A stretch of DNA of 64,000 bases, taken from NCBI GenBank assembly GCA_937138475.1, contig CAKZPD010000022.1, positions 124,001 to 188,000 on the forward strand, given 5' to 3'. Below the pieces are notes generated by a model. The model saw only the letters and a program-made list of their open reading frames with translations. It was not told the DNA's origin and did not search any database. The stretch comes from an uncultured Sulfitobacter sp. Lineage in GTDB: Bacteria > Pseudomonadota > Alphaproteobacteria > Rhodobacterales > Rhodobacteraceae. This document shows, piece after piece, positions 34,299-43,558 of this stretch (within the stretch, counting starts at the first letter, position 1; every line of letters begins with the position of its first letter). Made by a program: the position numbers and the translations under genes.

Positions 34299-35314
34299 CA
34301 GGCCGTGGCCTCTTGTGGGGATACCTCGGCATAGATATCGGTCCACAGCTCGTCCAGCGCCGGTTCCGGGCTGGTCTTGGCGAATTCGGCGCTTGCGTTC
34401 ACGATGGCCTTGATGTCCTTGTCGATGGCCTTCAGATCGTCCTCGGTCGCATGTTTGCCCGTCAGCAACATATCGCGCACCTGCTCAATCGGATCGCGTT
34501 CATCGCGCATCTTTTGCACCTCTTCGCGGGTGCGATACTTGGCCGGGTCCGACATTGAATGCCCGCGATAGCGATAGGTCTTGATCTCAAGAATATACGG
34601 CCCCTTGCCAGACCGGCAATGCGCAACGGCTTTCTCTCCGGCCTCTTTGACCGCCAGAACGTCCATCCCGTCAACCGCCTGACCCGGAATGCCAAAGGCC
34701 ATGCCGCGCTCGTAAATCTCGGCCGAGGAGGTGGATCGCTGCTGCGCCGTGCCCATGGCATATTGGTTGTTCTCAATCACAAACACACAAGGCAGCTTCC
34801 ACAATGCCGCCATGTTGAAGGTCTCATAGACCTGCCCCTGGTTGGCGGCGCCATCACCGAAATAGGCAAAAGTCACGCGCCCATTGTCCTTGTATTTATC
34901 GGCAAAGGCCAACCCGGCGCCCAAAGGCACCTGCGCACCGACAATCCCGTGGCCGCCGTAAAAATGCTTTTCCTTGCTGAACATATGCATGGAACCGCCC
35001 TTGCCCTTGGAATAGCCGCCCTCGCGGCCGGTCAGTTCGGCCATGACCCCGTTGGGATCCATTCCGCAGGCCAGCATATGCCCGTGATCCCGATACGAGG
35101 TGACGCGCTTGTCGCCCGCCTCTGCGGCGGCCTCCAACCCGACAACAACCGCCTCTTGCCCGATATACAAATGGCAAAACCCGCCAATCAGACCCATCCC
35201 ATAAAGCTGTCCGGCCTTTTCCTCGAAACGGCGGATCAAAAGCATCTCACGATAATAGGTTTTCAACTCCTCCGCCGACACATTCGGTTTCGATGCAGCT
35301 TTGCGCGTGGCCAT
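34298..35314 (-). CDS. pdhA: Pyruvate dehydrogenase E1 component, alpha subunit
   Basis: The 338-residue protein has the thiamine diphosphate motif GDGAANQGQVYETFNMAALW and the E1-alpha N terminus EELKTYYREMLLIRRFEEKA, plus YRYRGHSMSDPAKYRT with the phosphorylation-loop-like region. The start at 35314 has GGAGG 9 nt upstream; ATG 35332 is in frame but has no such site. It is the first gene of pdhA-VOC-pdhB-pdhC. A palindrome overlapping its -10 region is shared with lpd, the gene for E3. Confidence 0.97.
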   Translation of the reverse strand: MATRKAASKPNVSAEELKTYYREMLLIRRFEEKAGQLYGMGLIGGFCHLYIGQEAVVVGLEAAAEAGDKRVTSYRDHGHMLACGMDPNGVMAELTGREGGYSKGKGGSMHMFSKEKHFYGGHGIVGAQVPLGAGLAFADKYKDNGRVTFAYFGDGAANQGQVYETFNMAALWKLPCVFVIENNQYAMGTAQQRSTSSAEIYERGMAFGIPGQAVDGMDVLAVKEAGEKAVAHCRSGKGPYILEIKTYRYRGHSMSDPAKYRTREEVQKMRDERDPIEQVRDMLLTGKHATEDDLKAIDKDIKAIVNASAEFAKTSPEPALDELWTDIYAEVSPQEATA

Positions 35315-35346
35315 CTGGCTGTCCTCCGTCATTCCCGCCTTGGCGG

Positions 35347-35366
35347 ATAGTTTAGCGTTAAACTAT
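35347..35366 (-). promoter_or_regulatory. Operator palindrome overlapping the pdhA promoter
   Basis: ATAGTTTA and TAAACTAT flank a 4-nt centre. On the minus strand GATAGT (35367-35362) would be the -10 and TTGGCG (35390-35385) the -35, 17 bp apart, so a bound protein would block RNA polymerase. The same palindrome occurs before lpd at 50076. Confidence 0.75.
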
Positions 35367-35531
35367 CTCATAACGGATTTTCATCGCCAAGGCGAGTGGG
35401 AAAGTGCCTTTCCCCAAACTTCCAGCAATTTTCAGCCCGCCGCACCCAAGGCCCTGCCACGAACATGGTCCCTAAACACACCGTATTTCAACCGCTTGCG
35501 CGCCGGCGCCGCCTCGTGCCCGCCATCTTTC

Positions 35532-35659
35532 TTTTGTTCTTTAAGCATTTCGGCTTCAACTTGAATCACCTATCGCTGCCTGAAATCAGAGATTTCAACG
35601 CAATAGGTGATGAGTGATCATTTTTGGTAAAGCCGAAACGCTCTAATCCCCGCCGGAGG
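35532..35659 (-). repeat. Dispersed repeat copy R5, interrupted by element B
   Basis: Read on the minus strand, GGAGCCTCCGGCGGGGAT (right edge) and AAAGAACAAAAG (left edge) are the two halves of the dispersed unit, split by element B at the same point as in R4. Confidence 0.78.
35542..35645 (-). repeat. Structured inverted-repeat element, copy B (MITE-like)
   Basis: On the minus strand this reads TAGAGCGTTTCGGCTT at one end and AAGCCGAAATGCTTAA at the other, with the same inner arms as copy A (ATCACCTAT/ATAGGTGAT and TGAAATC/GATTTCA). It is in inverted orientation to A, with the pdh operon between them. Confidence 0.8.
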
Positions 35660-35712
35660 CTCCTGCCCGCGCCGCAAATCCTGGGGCCGGGGGCGGGCGG
35701 CATGGTCAAAGC

Positions 35713-36012
35713 CTAGCGGATGACGATCTCATCGCTGCGGATCATCCCCAGAACCCGGCGTGCCTGCTCATCAAGCAGATCCAGATCCAGATATTCATCC
35801 GACAGACGCCGGGTCAGGTTTTCCATCCGCTGAACTTCGCTGCGGGCGCTGTCCAGTTGCTGCTCCAGGGTGCGGGCCTCGGCGTTGATCTCCGCGCGGC
35901 GGAAAATGCCGAAATCGCCCTGCACGGCGGCAAAGGTGAAATAAACCCCAAGCCCGAAGGTCAGGGTGAAAAACACAAAAGTGCCAAGCGCGGGGCGGGG
36001 GCTGCGGGTCAT
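35713..36012 (-). CDS. ftsB: FtsB/DivIC family cell division protein
   Basis: The 99-residue protein has one membrane helix (about 8-30, LGTFVFFTLTFGLGVYFTFA) and a periplasmic coiled coil (INAEARTLEQQLDSARSEVQ), ending LDEQARRVLGMIRSDEIVI, the septum-initiator family pattern. It bridges FtsL and FtsQ in the divisome. ATG 36012 has GAGG upstream; starts at 36024 or 36051 are possible. ftsB near the pdh operon and enolase or pgk genes is common in alphaproteobacteria. Confidence 0.88.
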   Translation of the reverse strand: MTRSPRPALGTFVFFTLTFGLGVYFTFAAVQGDFGIFRRAEINAEARTLEQQLDSARSEVQRMENLTRRLSDEYLDLDLLDEQARRVLGMIRSDEIVIR

Positions 36013-36114
36013 CTGTTGCCTCATGATCGTCTTCTGATGGACGTGGGGCAACTATGGCACAGGGGCGCGGCAAAGGGAATCCCCCAATTCGCCGCGCCGC
36101 GTCTGCTCAATCGC

Positions 36115-37323
36115 TCAGGCGTCGGCCGGGGCGCGCGACAGGGCGGCAACGCCCGGCAGGGTCTTGCCCTCCATCCATTCCAGAAAGGCCCCCCCCGCGG
36201 TCGAGATATAGCTAAAGCCATCCGCCGCACCGGCCTGATTAAGCGCGGCGACAGTATCACCGCCGCCGGCCACCGACACCAGCACCCCGTTGGTGGTCAG
36301 CTCGGCGGCTTTGCGGGCGGCGCTGACGGTGGCCTGATCAAAGGGCGCGATCTCAAAGGCGCCCAGGGGACCGTTCCAGATCAGGGTCTTCAGCGTGGCA
36401 AATGCCGCATGAATGGCGGCGATGCTTTGTGGGCCGGCGTCCAGAATCATCTGGTCCCCGCTCAGCCGTGTTGCGGCGTTCAGGGCCACCACCTCGTGAT
36501 CGGCGCCAGCCTTAAAGGCGCGGGCGGCCAGCCCATCCACCGGCAGCAAAATGCGGCAGCCGCTGTCCTTGGCGCGGGCCATGATGGCGCGGGCGGTGTC
36601 TTCGTAATCTGCTTCGCGCAGCGACGCGCCCAGATCGGCGCCGCTGGCGGCCAGGAACGTATTGGCCATGCCGCCACCAATCACCAGCAGGTCCAGCCGC
36701 TCGACCAGGTTTTCAAGCAGTTCGATCTTGGTGGAGACCTTGGCGCCGCCGACAACGGCCCCGACCGGGCGGGTGGGCCGCGACAGGGCGCTTTCCAGCG
36801 CCGACAGCTCGGCCTGCATCAGGCGGCCCGCACAGGACGGCAACAGCCGGGCCAGCCCCTCGGTCGAGGCATGGGCGCGGTGGGCCGCAGAAAAGGCATC
36901 GTTGCAAAAGACATCGCCCAACCGGGCCAGCCGCTGGGCCAGCGCGGGGTCGTTTTGCTCTTCTCCGGGGTAAAAGCGGATGTTCTCAAGCAGAACCACA
37001 GGGGTCTGGGCAACCTCATCGGTCATCGCCTCGGCGCCTTCAAGGGTTTCGACAAACCCCACCTTGTGGCCCAACGCCGCTTGCAGCGCCGGCAGGCAGA
37101 CCCGCAGGGTCATATCCAGGTTCACCTTGCCCTTGGGCCGTCCGAAATGGGCGATCAGGATCGGGCGCCCGCCTTTGGCCATGATATCGCGCAGCGTCGG
37201 CACGATCCGGTCAATCCGTGTGGTATCGCTGACCACGCCGTTTTCCACCGGCACGTTGATATCGACGCGCACCAGAACGTTTTTGCCATTCAGATCCATG
37301 TCATCCAGTGTGTTCCAGCTCAT
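36115..37323 (-). CDS. pgk: Phosphoglycerate kinase
   Basis: The 402-residue protein has the Pgk signature [16 protein letters not shown] at the start, HFGRPKGK, and a nucleotide-binding C-terminal domain with [17 protein letters not shown]. It interconverts 1,3-bisphosphoglycerate and 3-phosphoglycerate in glycolysis. The start at 37323 has AAGGGA upstream. A much longer same-frame extension to 38103 runs antisense through the cyclophilin genes and is rejected. Confidence 0.97.
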   Translation of the reverse strand: MSWNTLDDMDLNGKNVLVRVDINVPVENGVVSDTTRIDRIVPTLRDIMAKGGRPILIAHFGRPKGKVNLDMTLRVCLPALQAALGHKVGFVETLEGAEAMTDEVAQTPVVLLENIRFYPGEEQNDPALAQRLARLGDVFCNDAFSAAHRAHASTEGLARLLPSCAGRLMQAELSALESALSRPTRPVGAVVGGAKVSTKIELLENLVERLDLLVIGGGMANTFLAASGADLGASLREADYEDTARAIMARAKDSGCRILLPVDGLAARAFKAGADHEVVALNAATRLSGDQMILDAGPQSIAAIHAAFATLKTLIWNGPLGAFEIAPFDQATVSAARKAAELTTNGVLVSVAGGGDTVAALNQAGAADGFSYISTAGGAFLEWMEGKTLPGVAALSRAPADA

Positions 37324-37455
37324 TTTTCGCGATCCCTTCGATTGGCCCAAGATGCGCCCCGTTTTGCCGTTATCTGCGCGAAGGTCAATGGACAGCTTGG
37401 CAAAGCGCGCTTTGCGTCTTAGGTAACGGCACAGAAAATCAAGAGGAGCGCCCAG

Positions 37456-37962
37456 ATGGCCGAGATCAAAGACCCTGAAAACACCATTTTGATGGAATTG
37501 GCGGGGGGCACCGTGACCATTGCCCTGCTGCCCGATGTTGCCCCCAAGCACAGCGAGCGCATGAAAGAGCTGGCGCGCGCCGGCGCCTATGACAATGTGG
37601 CCTTTCACCGGGTAATCGAGGGCTTTATGGCCCAGACCGGCGATGTGGAACATGGCGATATGGAAGACGGGTTCAACCTGCGCATGGCGGGCACCGGTGG
37701 ATCCGATTTGCCCAACCTGCCGGCTGAATTTTCCAAGATCCCCCATGCGCGTGGATCTTTGGGCGCCGCGCGTTCGGCCAACCCGGACAGCGCCAACAGC
37801 CAGTTCTTTATCAATTTCAAGGACAATGATTTCTTGAACGGTCAATACACGGTCTATGGTCAGGTCATCGCCGGAATGGAGCATGTGGATGCCATCACCC
37901 GCGGCGAACCGCCAGCGGAACCTGATCGCATGATCTCGGTCAAAGTGGCCGCAGATGTTTAA
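37456..37962 (+). CDS. ppiB: Cyclophilin-type peptidyl-prolyl isomerase, cytoplasmic
   Basis: The 168-residue protein has the cyclophilin core: [16 protein letters not shown] with the catalytic arginine, then [20 protein letters not shown]. No signal peptide is present, so it is cytoplasmic. AGAGGAG precedes ATG 37456. It overlaps the next cyclophilin gene by 8 nt. The two genes share a 31-nt identical stretch and look like a tandem duplication. Confidence 0.95.
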   Translation: MAEIKDPENTILMELAGGTVTIALLPDVAPKHSERMKELARAGAYDNVAFHRVIEGFMAQTGDVEHGDMEDGFNLRMAGTGGSDLPNLPAEFSKIPHARGSLGAARSANPDSANSQFFINFKDNDFLNGQYTVYGQVIAGMEHVDAITRGEPPAEPDRMISVKVAADV

Positions 37963-38521
37963 GGGCGCGGCGTTCAAGGGCGCGGCAGGCCTGTTGGCCC
38001 TGTGTCTGGCCGGGCCGGCCCTGGCCGCCGGCATCGCGATCGAGGTCGCAGGCGAGGCCAACGGCGTCATCACCATTGATCTGGCCGAAGACATTGCCCC
38101 CAATCATGTGGCCCAGATCACTGCCCTGGCCGCCGATGGCGCCTATGACGGGGTGGTGTTTCACCGGGTGATCGAGGGCTTTATGGCCCAGACCGGCGAT
38201 GTGCAGTTCGGCCGCAGCGGCGAGGATATGCGCCGGGCCGGCATGGGCGGATCATCGCGCCCCGATCTGGCGGCCGAGTTTTCCGACCTGCCGTTTGATC
38301 GCGGTGTGGTCGGAATGGCCCGCTCGCAAGATCCCAACAGCGCCAACAGCCAGTTCTTTATCATGTTCGCGCCGGGGCATTTCCTGAACGGGCAATATAC
38401 GGTTGTGGGTCATGTGACCGGCGGTCTGGATGTGCTTGATGCGATCAAGCGCGGGCAGGGGCCTAACGGCGCGGTTCTTGGCGCGCCTGACCGTATGGCA
38501 AAAGTCACCGTCACCCCATAG
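37955..38521 (+). CDS. Cyclophilin-type peptidyl-prolyl isomerase, exported
   Basis: The 188-residue protein has a signal peptide (about 1-24, hydrophobic core [13 protein letters not shown]) and then the same cyclophilin core, [16 protein letters not shown] and [20 protein letters not shown]. It probably folds proteins in the periplasm. It overlaps the cytoplasmic paralogue by 8 nt, so the pair is one operon serving two compartments. Confidence 0.93.
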   Translation: MFKGAAFKGAAGLLALCLAGPALAAGIAIEVAGEANGVITIDLAEDIAPNHVAQITALAADGAYDGVVFHRVIEGFMAQTGDVQFGRSGEDMRRAGMGGSSRPDLAAEFSDLPFDRGVVGMARSQDPNSANSQFFIMFAPGHFLNGQYTVVGHVTGGLDVLDAIKRGQGPNGAVLGAPDRMAKVTVTP

Positions 38522-38534
38522 GCGGTGACAGACA

Positions 38535-40004
38535 TCAGGGGCGCGCGGCCAATGGTTTGCGCGCCCCTGGCAACAGCCCGGCCAGCACGGCGCTGAAGGC
38601 ACACAGCCCGGCGGCAACAAAGGCGATGCCCTGAAAGGCGCGGGTCATGGCCTGGCCATGTCCGGGCAGGTCTGACACCAGGCCAAAGCTGCTTGGCCCG
38701 CCGGCTGACAGATAAAGCGCGCTGATCAATCCGCCCACGGCTGCCACGCTGATCAGGCCGGCCATACGCGCGATGGCATTGTTGATCCCCGATGCGGTGC
38801 CGGTCTGATCGGCAGGCACGGCCCCGATCACCGCCGTGGACAGCGGCGCCACCACCAAGGCCATTCCCGCCCCGACCAGGCACATGGCGGGCAGAATATG
38901 CCCCCAAAGGTTTTGCGCCGGTGCCAGCAGCCCCATCAGCAAATACCCCGCCCCGACAATCGCCGCCCCCGCCACCAACAGCGGCGCGGGGCCGATGCGA
39001 TCGGCCAATCGGCCGCTGCGGGTGGAAAACCCGGCGATAAAGATCGACATCGGGGCAAAGACCGCGCTGGCTTCGATTTCGGAATATCCCCAGCCGGCGA
39101 TAAAGGTCATTGGCATGAAAAAGAACATCAGGCCAAGCGCGCCCCAGACGCCAAGGGTCATGGTGTTGACGATGGCAAACACCTTGTGTTGAAACAGCCG
39201 CAGGGGCACCATGGGGTGGGGGCTGCGGTATTGCGCCAGCACGAACAGCCCCATGAACCCGGCCCCCAGCAGCAAAGCCATGCGGCTGTGACTGGTCAGC
39301 CCCCAGGCAATCGCGCCCAGCGCCAGCGTCGCAAGAAGCGCGCCGGGCAGATCAATCGGGGTGTTGGTTTTCGGGCGCCCCCCGTGGGTTTTCAGCCACA
39401 ATATCCCCAGCGCCAGCCCCCCCAGCGGCAGGTTGATCGCAAAGATCCAGCGCCACATCTCGGGTCCGCCCAGGCTCAGCGCGAGGCCGCCGATCACCGG
39501 GCCAAGGGCCGTGGTCATCGACGATGCCGCCGCCCACAGGCCAATGGCATGGCCGCGGGTCTGGGGCGGATAGGCTTTGGAAATCATCGCCAGCGATCCG
39601 GGCACCATAACCGCCGCGCCTATGCCCTGCACCGCCCGCGCTGCGATCATGAAATCTGCGGAAGGGGCCAGGGCACAAAACAGTGAGGCGGCGACAAACA
39701 AGGCGATCCCGCCACCAAAGACCCGCGCAATCCCAAAGCGGTCGCCAAAGGCGCCACCCACCAAGATCAGCGATGTCAGGCACAGCATATAGGCGTTGTG
39801 CACCCATTGGGCCTGCCACAGGCTGGCCTGAAGCGAGCCACGGATCGCCGGCATCGCGATGGCCACAACCGTCGTGTCAATAAACCCCAGCGCCGAGGCC
39901 AGGACCGCCGCGACCAGAACGAAACGCCGGTCTTGCGGCGCGCAGATATCGGGGGACGGGGAAAAAGGCGCCTTGGGGAAGGGGGGCGCCTCTTGCTGGG
40001 TCAT
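38535..40004 (-). CDS. MFS drug-exporter-like transporter, DHA2 (14-helix) family
   Basis: The 489-residue membrane protein has about 14 hydrophobic helices and DHA2/EmrB motifs: SALGFIDTTVVAIAMPAIRG in helix 1 (family motif D1), GGAFGDRFGIARVFGGG (motif A), and GIGAAVMVPGSLAMI (motif C-like). It probably exports a toxic compound by proton antiport. The start at 40004 (MTQQEAP) follows the bactofilin stop by 13 nt, so it may be the last gene of that operon. Substrate unknown. Confidence 0.9.
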   Translation of the reverse strand: MTQQEAPPFPKAPFSPSPDICAPQDRRFVLVAAVLASALGFIDTTVVAIAMPAIRGSLQASLWQAQWVHNAYMLCLTSLILVGGAFGDRFGIARVFGGGIALFVAASLFCALAPSADFMIAARAVQGIGAAVMVPGSLAMISKAYPPQTRGHAIGLWAAASSMTTALGPVIGGLALSLGGPEMWRWIFAINLPLGGLALGILWLKTHGGRPKTNTPIDLPGALLATLALGAIAWGLTSHSRMALLLGAGFMGLFVLAQYRSPHPMVPLRLFQHKVFAIVNTMTLGVWGALGLMFFFMPMTFIAGWGYSEIEASAVFAPMSIFIAGFSTRSGRLADRIGPAPLLVAGAAIVGAGYLLMGLLAPAQNLWGHILPAMCLVGAGMALVVAPLSTAVIGAVPADQTGTASGINNAIARMAGLISVAAVGGLISALYLSAGGPSSFGLVSDLPGHGQAMTRAFQGIAFVAAGLCAFSAVLAGLLPGARKPLAARP

Positions 40005-40017
40005 TGCCGCGCCGGGT

Positions 40018-40527
40018 CTAGGACGCCGGGGCGGGCTTGGGCGCAACGGCCGATGCCGCCGGCGCCTGCGACGGTCTTGAGGACGACGGGTTCAGCGGAT
40101 CATCCTGACGCTGGACCGACCCTTCGAAATGGGCACCCGATTCAATGGCGATGGTTTTGTGGATAATGTCGCCCTCGACGCGTGCGGTCGATGTCAGGCG
40201 CACCTTCAGGCCACGCACCCGGCCGACAATGCGGCCATTGATCACCACGTCGTCGGCGGTGACTTCGCCCTTGATAGTGGCGGTTTCGCCGATGGTCAGC
40301 AGATGCGCGCGGATGTCGCCATCGACGGACCCTTCCACTTGGATATCGCCGGTCGTCTTGAGGTTGCCGGTGATGTGCAGGTCAGACGACAGAACCGAGG
40401 CCGGAGGCTTGGGCTTGGGCGCGCTGGCCTTGAATTCAGACGCCGGGGGCGGGGCCGCCGGGGTTGCTGGTTTGTCCGCAGTGGCCGCGCCTGGGCCGGG
40501 TTCGTTGATTTTGCTTTTAGAAAACAT
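40018..40527 (-). CDS. Bactofilin
   Basis: The 169-residue protein has the bactofilin (DUF583) beta-helix core, about residues 45-130: SSDLHITGNLKTTGDIQVEG then SVDGDIRAHLLTIGETATIK, flanked by Pro/Ala-rich disordered tails. Bactofilins polymerise without nucleotide and place cell-wall enzymes. The gene overlaps the upstream M23 peptidase gene by 11 nt, the usual bactofilin partner arrangement. Confidence 0.93.
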   Translation of the reverse strand: MFSKSKINEPGPGAATADKPATPAAPPPASEFKASAPKPKPPASVLSSDLHITGNLKTTGDIQVEGSVDGDIRAHLLTIGETATIKGEVTADDVVINGRIVGRVRGLKVRLTSTARVEGDIIHKTIAIESGAHFEGSVQRQDDPLNPSSSRPSQAPAASAVAPKPAPAS

Positions 40528-41845
40528 TTTTTGCAGCCTTGATATAGGTCATTGGATTTACGGCTTTGCCGCCGACACGAATTTCGTAATGCAGGTGAAC
40601 GCCCGTAGACCGCCCAGAAGAGCCCATATCGCCGATGCGATCCCCCCGAGACACCTTCTGCCCCACCTTCACCCGTATCTTTGACATATGGGCATAGCGG
40701 GTTTCAATTCCAAAATCATGTTTGATCGTCACCATGCGCCCATAGCCCGAATTCCAGCCGGCCTTGATCACCACCCCATCAGCGGTGGCATAAAGCGGTG
40801 TGCCAAGCGGTGCGGCAAAGTCCAGCCCCTTGTGCATACGCCGTCCGCCGGTCTTGGGGTCGCGGCGATTGCCAAAGCCGCTGGTAAAGCGAAAGGCGCC
40901 CTTTACGGGATGGGCAAAGGGGGCGTTTTCTGCGGCGATCCGATACAAGTTCAGCTGATCCATCTGGCCCAAAATGCGATTGGCCCGCATCTGGTCGGGG
41001 CTGGGCAGATCATCGCGCGGCGACAGGGACAGCGGGGTCAATGGCCCGCCCTGGCCGGAATACCCGCGCCGCACCTGTTCCAAAATTCGGTCGGTCGGCA
41101 GGCCGGCGGCGCGAAACATCTTGTCAAGCGGGGCAACCGAAACGGTCATTGCCTCTTCCAGCTGGCGGAAAATGTGATCGTTGTGATCCTTCATCAGGGC
41201 GATTTCAAATTCCATTTCCTCGGCGCGCTTCAGGGCGGCCTGGGCGCCGGCCAGAATGTCGTCGCGTTCGGCGGCGGTGCGGGCCAGGGCGCCCGACAAA
41301 AAGGCAACCGGAACAGCGTCGGCGCCGCTTGGGCCGTCGATGGCGCCCTCATCGGTCTGCAACGCGCGCAGCGCGAGGCGTGCCGCCTCGCGTTCAAGCA
41401 TGGTGTCGCGCAGCGTCGATTGGATTACCTCGATCCCGGTTTCCAGCTCAAGCCGGCGGGTCTCGGATTCCAGCAGCGCCGATTGCATCTGCGAAATCTG
41501 ATCCAGCGCAGCGTTAAAGCGTTCCTGCGCGGTCAGCGCCTCAAGCGCGCGGCCATCGCGTTGCACCGCCACATCGTTCAGCCGTTCAAGATAGGTGCGC
41601 TGGTCGCGCTTGGCCTGTTCGCGAAAATTCCCGGCGCCGATGCTGTCCATCAACAAGATCGCGGTGGCGACAATCGCCCAGGCGACCAACAGGGCGCTGG
41701 CGGCAAAGCTGGCGATCTGGCTTAGCGGGCTAAGACGGATAAACCGTGTATCCGCATCCGATTTCAAAAACACCCGCCGTTCGGGGGCAATACGCTCAAG
41801 GGCGTGATGGATTTTGATACCCAATCGGCTGCGCACGGGGGCCAT
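40517..41845 (-). CDS. M23 family peptidase with membrane anchor and coiled coil
   Basis: The 442-residue protein has a basic N terminus, one membrane helix (about 44-67), a long coiled coil (about 75-230) and a C-terminal LytM/M23 domain with the zinc motifs HKGLDFAAPLGTPLYA and HLHYEIRVGG. It resembles bactofilin-linked peptidases such as LmdC, which cut peptidoglycan cross-links. AGGA lies upstream of ATG 41845; 41872 is an alternative start. The 5' leader holds a nested hairpin at 41969. Confidence 0.92.
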   Translation of the reverse strand: MAPVRSRLGIKIHHALERIAPERRVFLKSDADTRFIRLSPLSQIASFAASALLVAWAIVATAILLMDSIGAGNFREQAKRDQRTYLERLNDVAVQRDGRALEALTAQERFNAALDQISQMQSALLESETRRLELETGIEVIQSTLRDTMLEREAARLALRALQTDEGAIDGPSGADAVPVAFLSGALARTAAERDDILAGAQAALKRAEEMEFEIALMKDHNDHIFRQLEEAMTVSVAPLDKMFRAAGLPTDRILEQVRRGYSGQGGPLTPLSLSPRDDLPSPDQMRANRILGQMDQLNLYRIAAENAPFAHPVKGAFRFTSGFGNRRDPKTGGRRMHKGLDFAAPLGTPLYATADGVVIKAGWNSGYGRMVTIKHDFGIETRYAHMSKIRVKVGQKVSRGDRIGDMGSSGRSTGVHLHYEIRVGGKAVNPMTYIKAAKNVF

Positions 41846-41968
41846 CCTTGTCCTATTTCGTTCAAAGCTCAAAGCCGGGGTGAGCGCCCGGCCAAGCGTT
41901 ACCGTTGTCCTTAGCCACCGTCACCCAGATGGGCAAGGGGGCATTGCCGGCAGGGCGCGGGCCTGGGG

Positions 41969-42030
41969 CAATTCGCGCGGAAACCCGCGCAGGTTTCCCA
42001 AAACGCTTTGGGATGGGTTCGGGCGAATTG
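41969..42030 (-). other. Nested three-stem inverted-repeat structure in the M23 leader
   Basis: CAATTCGC (41969-41976) pairs with GCGAATTG (42023-42030); AACCC (41982-41986) pairs with GGGTT (42015-42019); TCCCAAA (41996-42002) pairs with TTTGGGA (42007-42013). GCGCGG/CCGCGC (41975-41990) would be an alternative fold that excludes the first two stems. It lies about 125 nt before the M23 start and 80 nt after the DUF455 stop, both on the minus strand. Confidence 0.65.
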
Positions 42031-42111
42031 GGGGCAAATCAGGCCAAAATCAACGGGATATGCGCAGGTTTTCGCCGATGGGCCGGGATTGCAGGGGCGC
42101 CAGGCCGCCGG

Positions 42112-42927
42112 TTAAACCGCACCTGTTTCCGATAGTGGCCAATAAAAATCCGGCGGGATGCCGGCCTCGGCGCGCTTTTCTTCGTTGAATGGCGGCTTGA
42201 GGGCGCCGTGAAAATACTGTCGCACCAGACGGTGGAATTCATCCTTGGGGTCGATATTTTCCCGCCCACACAAAAAGTGAAACCACTTGGACCCATAGGC
42301 CACATGCGAGACCTCTTCGGCATAGATGGTTTCCAGCGCGGCCACCGCGTTGCTGTCTTTTGCGGTCTTGAAAACCTTGATCATTCCGGGCGTAACATCA
42401 AGCCCGCGGGCCTCAAGCACCATCGGCACCACGGCAAGGCGGCCCATGATATCATCGGCGGTATCTTCGGCGGCGCGCCACATGCCTGCATGGGCATCAA
42501 GGGCGCCATAGTGGCTGCCCATTGCTTCAAGACAGTCGCACATAAGATTGAAATGTTTTGATTCTTCGTCGGCGGCTCGGGTCCAATCGTCATAAAATCC
42601 GATGGGCATCTCTATGTGGGAAAATCGGGCAATGATGTCCCAATGCAGGTCAACCGCGTTCAGTTCGATATGGGCCACTGCGTGCAACAGGGCGATGCGT
42701 CCTTCGGGGGTGCCGGGTTTACGGCGGGGCACGTCGCGGGGGGATTTCAGCGCCGGGGCGTCAGGCCGGGCCGGACGGTCAGGCGGGTTGGCCTGGCCGA
42801 TCTCGGGGCGCGCGCCCTTGGCGCGGGCGGCTTGCCATTGGGCGACAAATTGCCGGGACAGGGCGGTCTTTTCCCGACCATCCGCCGTGCGCAAAACCTG
42901 ATCGGCCATTTGTGCCAGGGCGATCAT
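42112..42927 (-). CDS. DUF455 ferritin-like protein
   Basis: The 271-residue protein matches DUF455, a ferritin-like four-helix family. Candidate metal ligands lie in HAVAHIELNAVDLHWDIIAR and ADEESKHFNLM, and in IYAEEVSHVAYGSKWFH. These carry the repeated E...ExxH pattern of di-iron proteins. The function is unknown; related MiaE-like enzymes hydroxylate tRNA. ATG 42927 overlaps the bcp stop (ATGA), so bcp and this gene form one operon. Confidence 0.9.
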   Translation of the reverse strand: MIALAQMADQVLRTADGREKTALSRQFVAQWQAARAKGARPEIGQANPPDRPARPDAPALKSPRDVPRRKPGTPEGRIALLHAVAHIELNAVDLHWDIIARFSHIEMPIGFYDDWTRAADEESKHFNLMCDCLEAMGSHYGALDAHAGMWRAAEDTADDIMGRLAVVPMVLEARGLDVTPGMIKVFKTAKDSNAVAALETIYAEEVSHVAYGSKWFHFLCGRENIDPKDEFHRLVRQYFHGALKPPFNEEKRAEAGIPPDFYWPLSETGAV

Positions 42928-43385
42928 AGGGCGCGCACCGCGTCCAGAACCTGGGCAACATGTCCGGGCACTTTGACCTTGGGCCAAACCTGCGCCACGG
43001 TGCCGTCGCTGGCGATCAGAACCGTGGTGCGTTCGATGCCAAAATAGGTCTTGCCATACATGTTCTTTTCTTTCCACACGCCGTAATCTTCGCAGGTTGT
43101 GCCGGCCTCGTCAGATAAAAGAGGCACGGTAAGCGATTGCTTTTGCGTGAATTTATCATGGCTTTTCAGGCTGTCCTTTGAAATGCCAAAGACCTGCGCG
43201 CCCGCGTTTTTGAATTCGGCCAGCTGCTCAGAAAAGCCGATCGCCTCTTTGGTGCAGCCGGGCGTATTGTCGCGCGGATAAAAGAACAACACCACCGGGG
43301 CACCGCGCAGCGCGGACAGGGTGATCTGGGTGCCATCGGTCTGTGGCAAGGTGAAATCGGGGGCCGGGGCAGAAGGGGTCAGCAT
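42924..43385 (-). CDS. bcp: Thioredoxin-dependent peroxiredoxin, BCP/PrxQ family
   Basis: The 153-residue protein has the peroxidatic cysteine Cys44 in RDNTPGCTKEAIGFS and the usual LKSHDKFTQKQSLTVPLLSD block. The resolving cysteine that most PrxQ proteins carry five residues later is Ile49 here; another cysteine occurs in GTTCEDYGVW. It reduces peroxides using thioredoxin. The gene is coupled to DUF455 by ATGA. Confidence 0.95.
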   Translation of the reverse strand: MLTPSAPAPDFTLPQTDGTQITLSALRGAPVVLFFYPRDNTPGCTKEAIGFSEQLAEFKNAGAQVFGISKDSLKSHDKFTQKQSLTVPLLSDEAGTTCEDYGVWKEKNMYGKTYFGIERTTVLIASDGTVAQVWPKVKVPGHVAQVLDAVRAL

Positions 43386-43558
43386 AGGGTTCTCTTTTCA
43401 TGGTTGCGCAGAATATTCTAGGGCGCATTGCGGCGGGGAAAAGGCCATGTTGCGCTTTGGCCCCGCAGGTTTTATCCAGAAATTCAGGTCTGTCCGCAAG
43501 GCGGCCCTGAATTGACGGCCAGGCCCGGCGCTCCCCTTGGTGCCAAGCTGGCCAAACC

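Larger units (their letters stand above)
35315..35712. other. pdhA upstream region and ftsB downstream region
   Basis: This 398-bp gap has no gene. It holds the pdhA promoter and operator (35347-35390), structured element B (35542-35645) inside interrupted repeat R5, and GC-rich sequence up to the ftsB stop. The stretch 35400-35530 shows nothing recognisable. Confidence 0.7.

Noticed and set aside
36115..38103. A 662-codon minus-strand frame including pgk
   Set aside because: Only the part from 37323 matches phosphoglycerate kinase; the rest is antisense to the two cyclophilin genes and has no recognisable domain.
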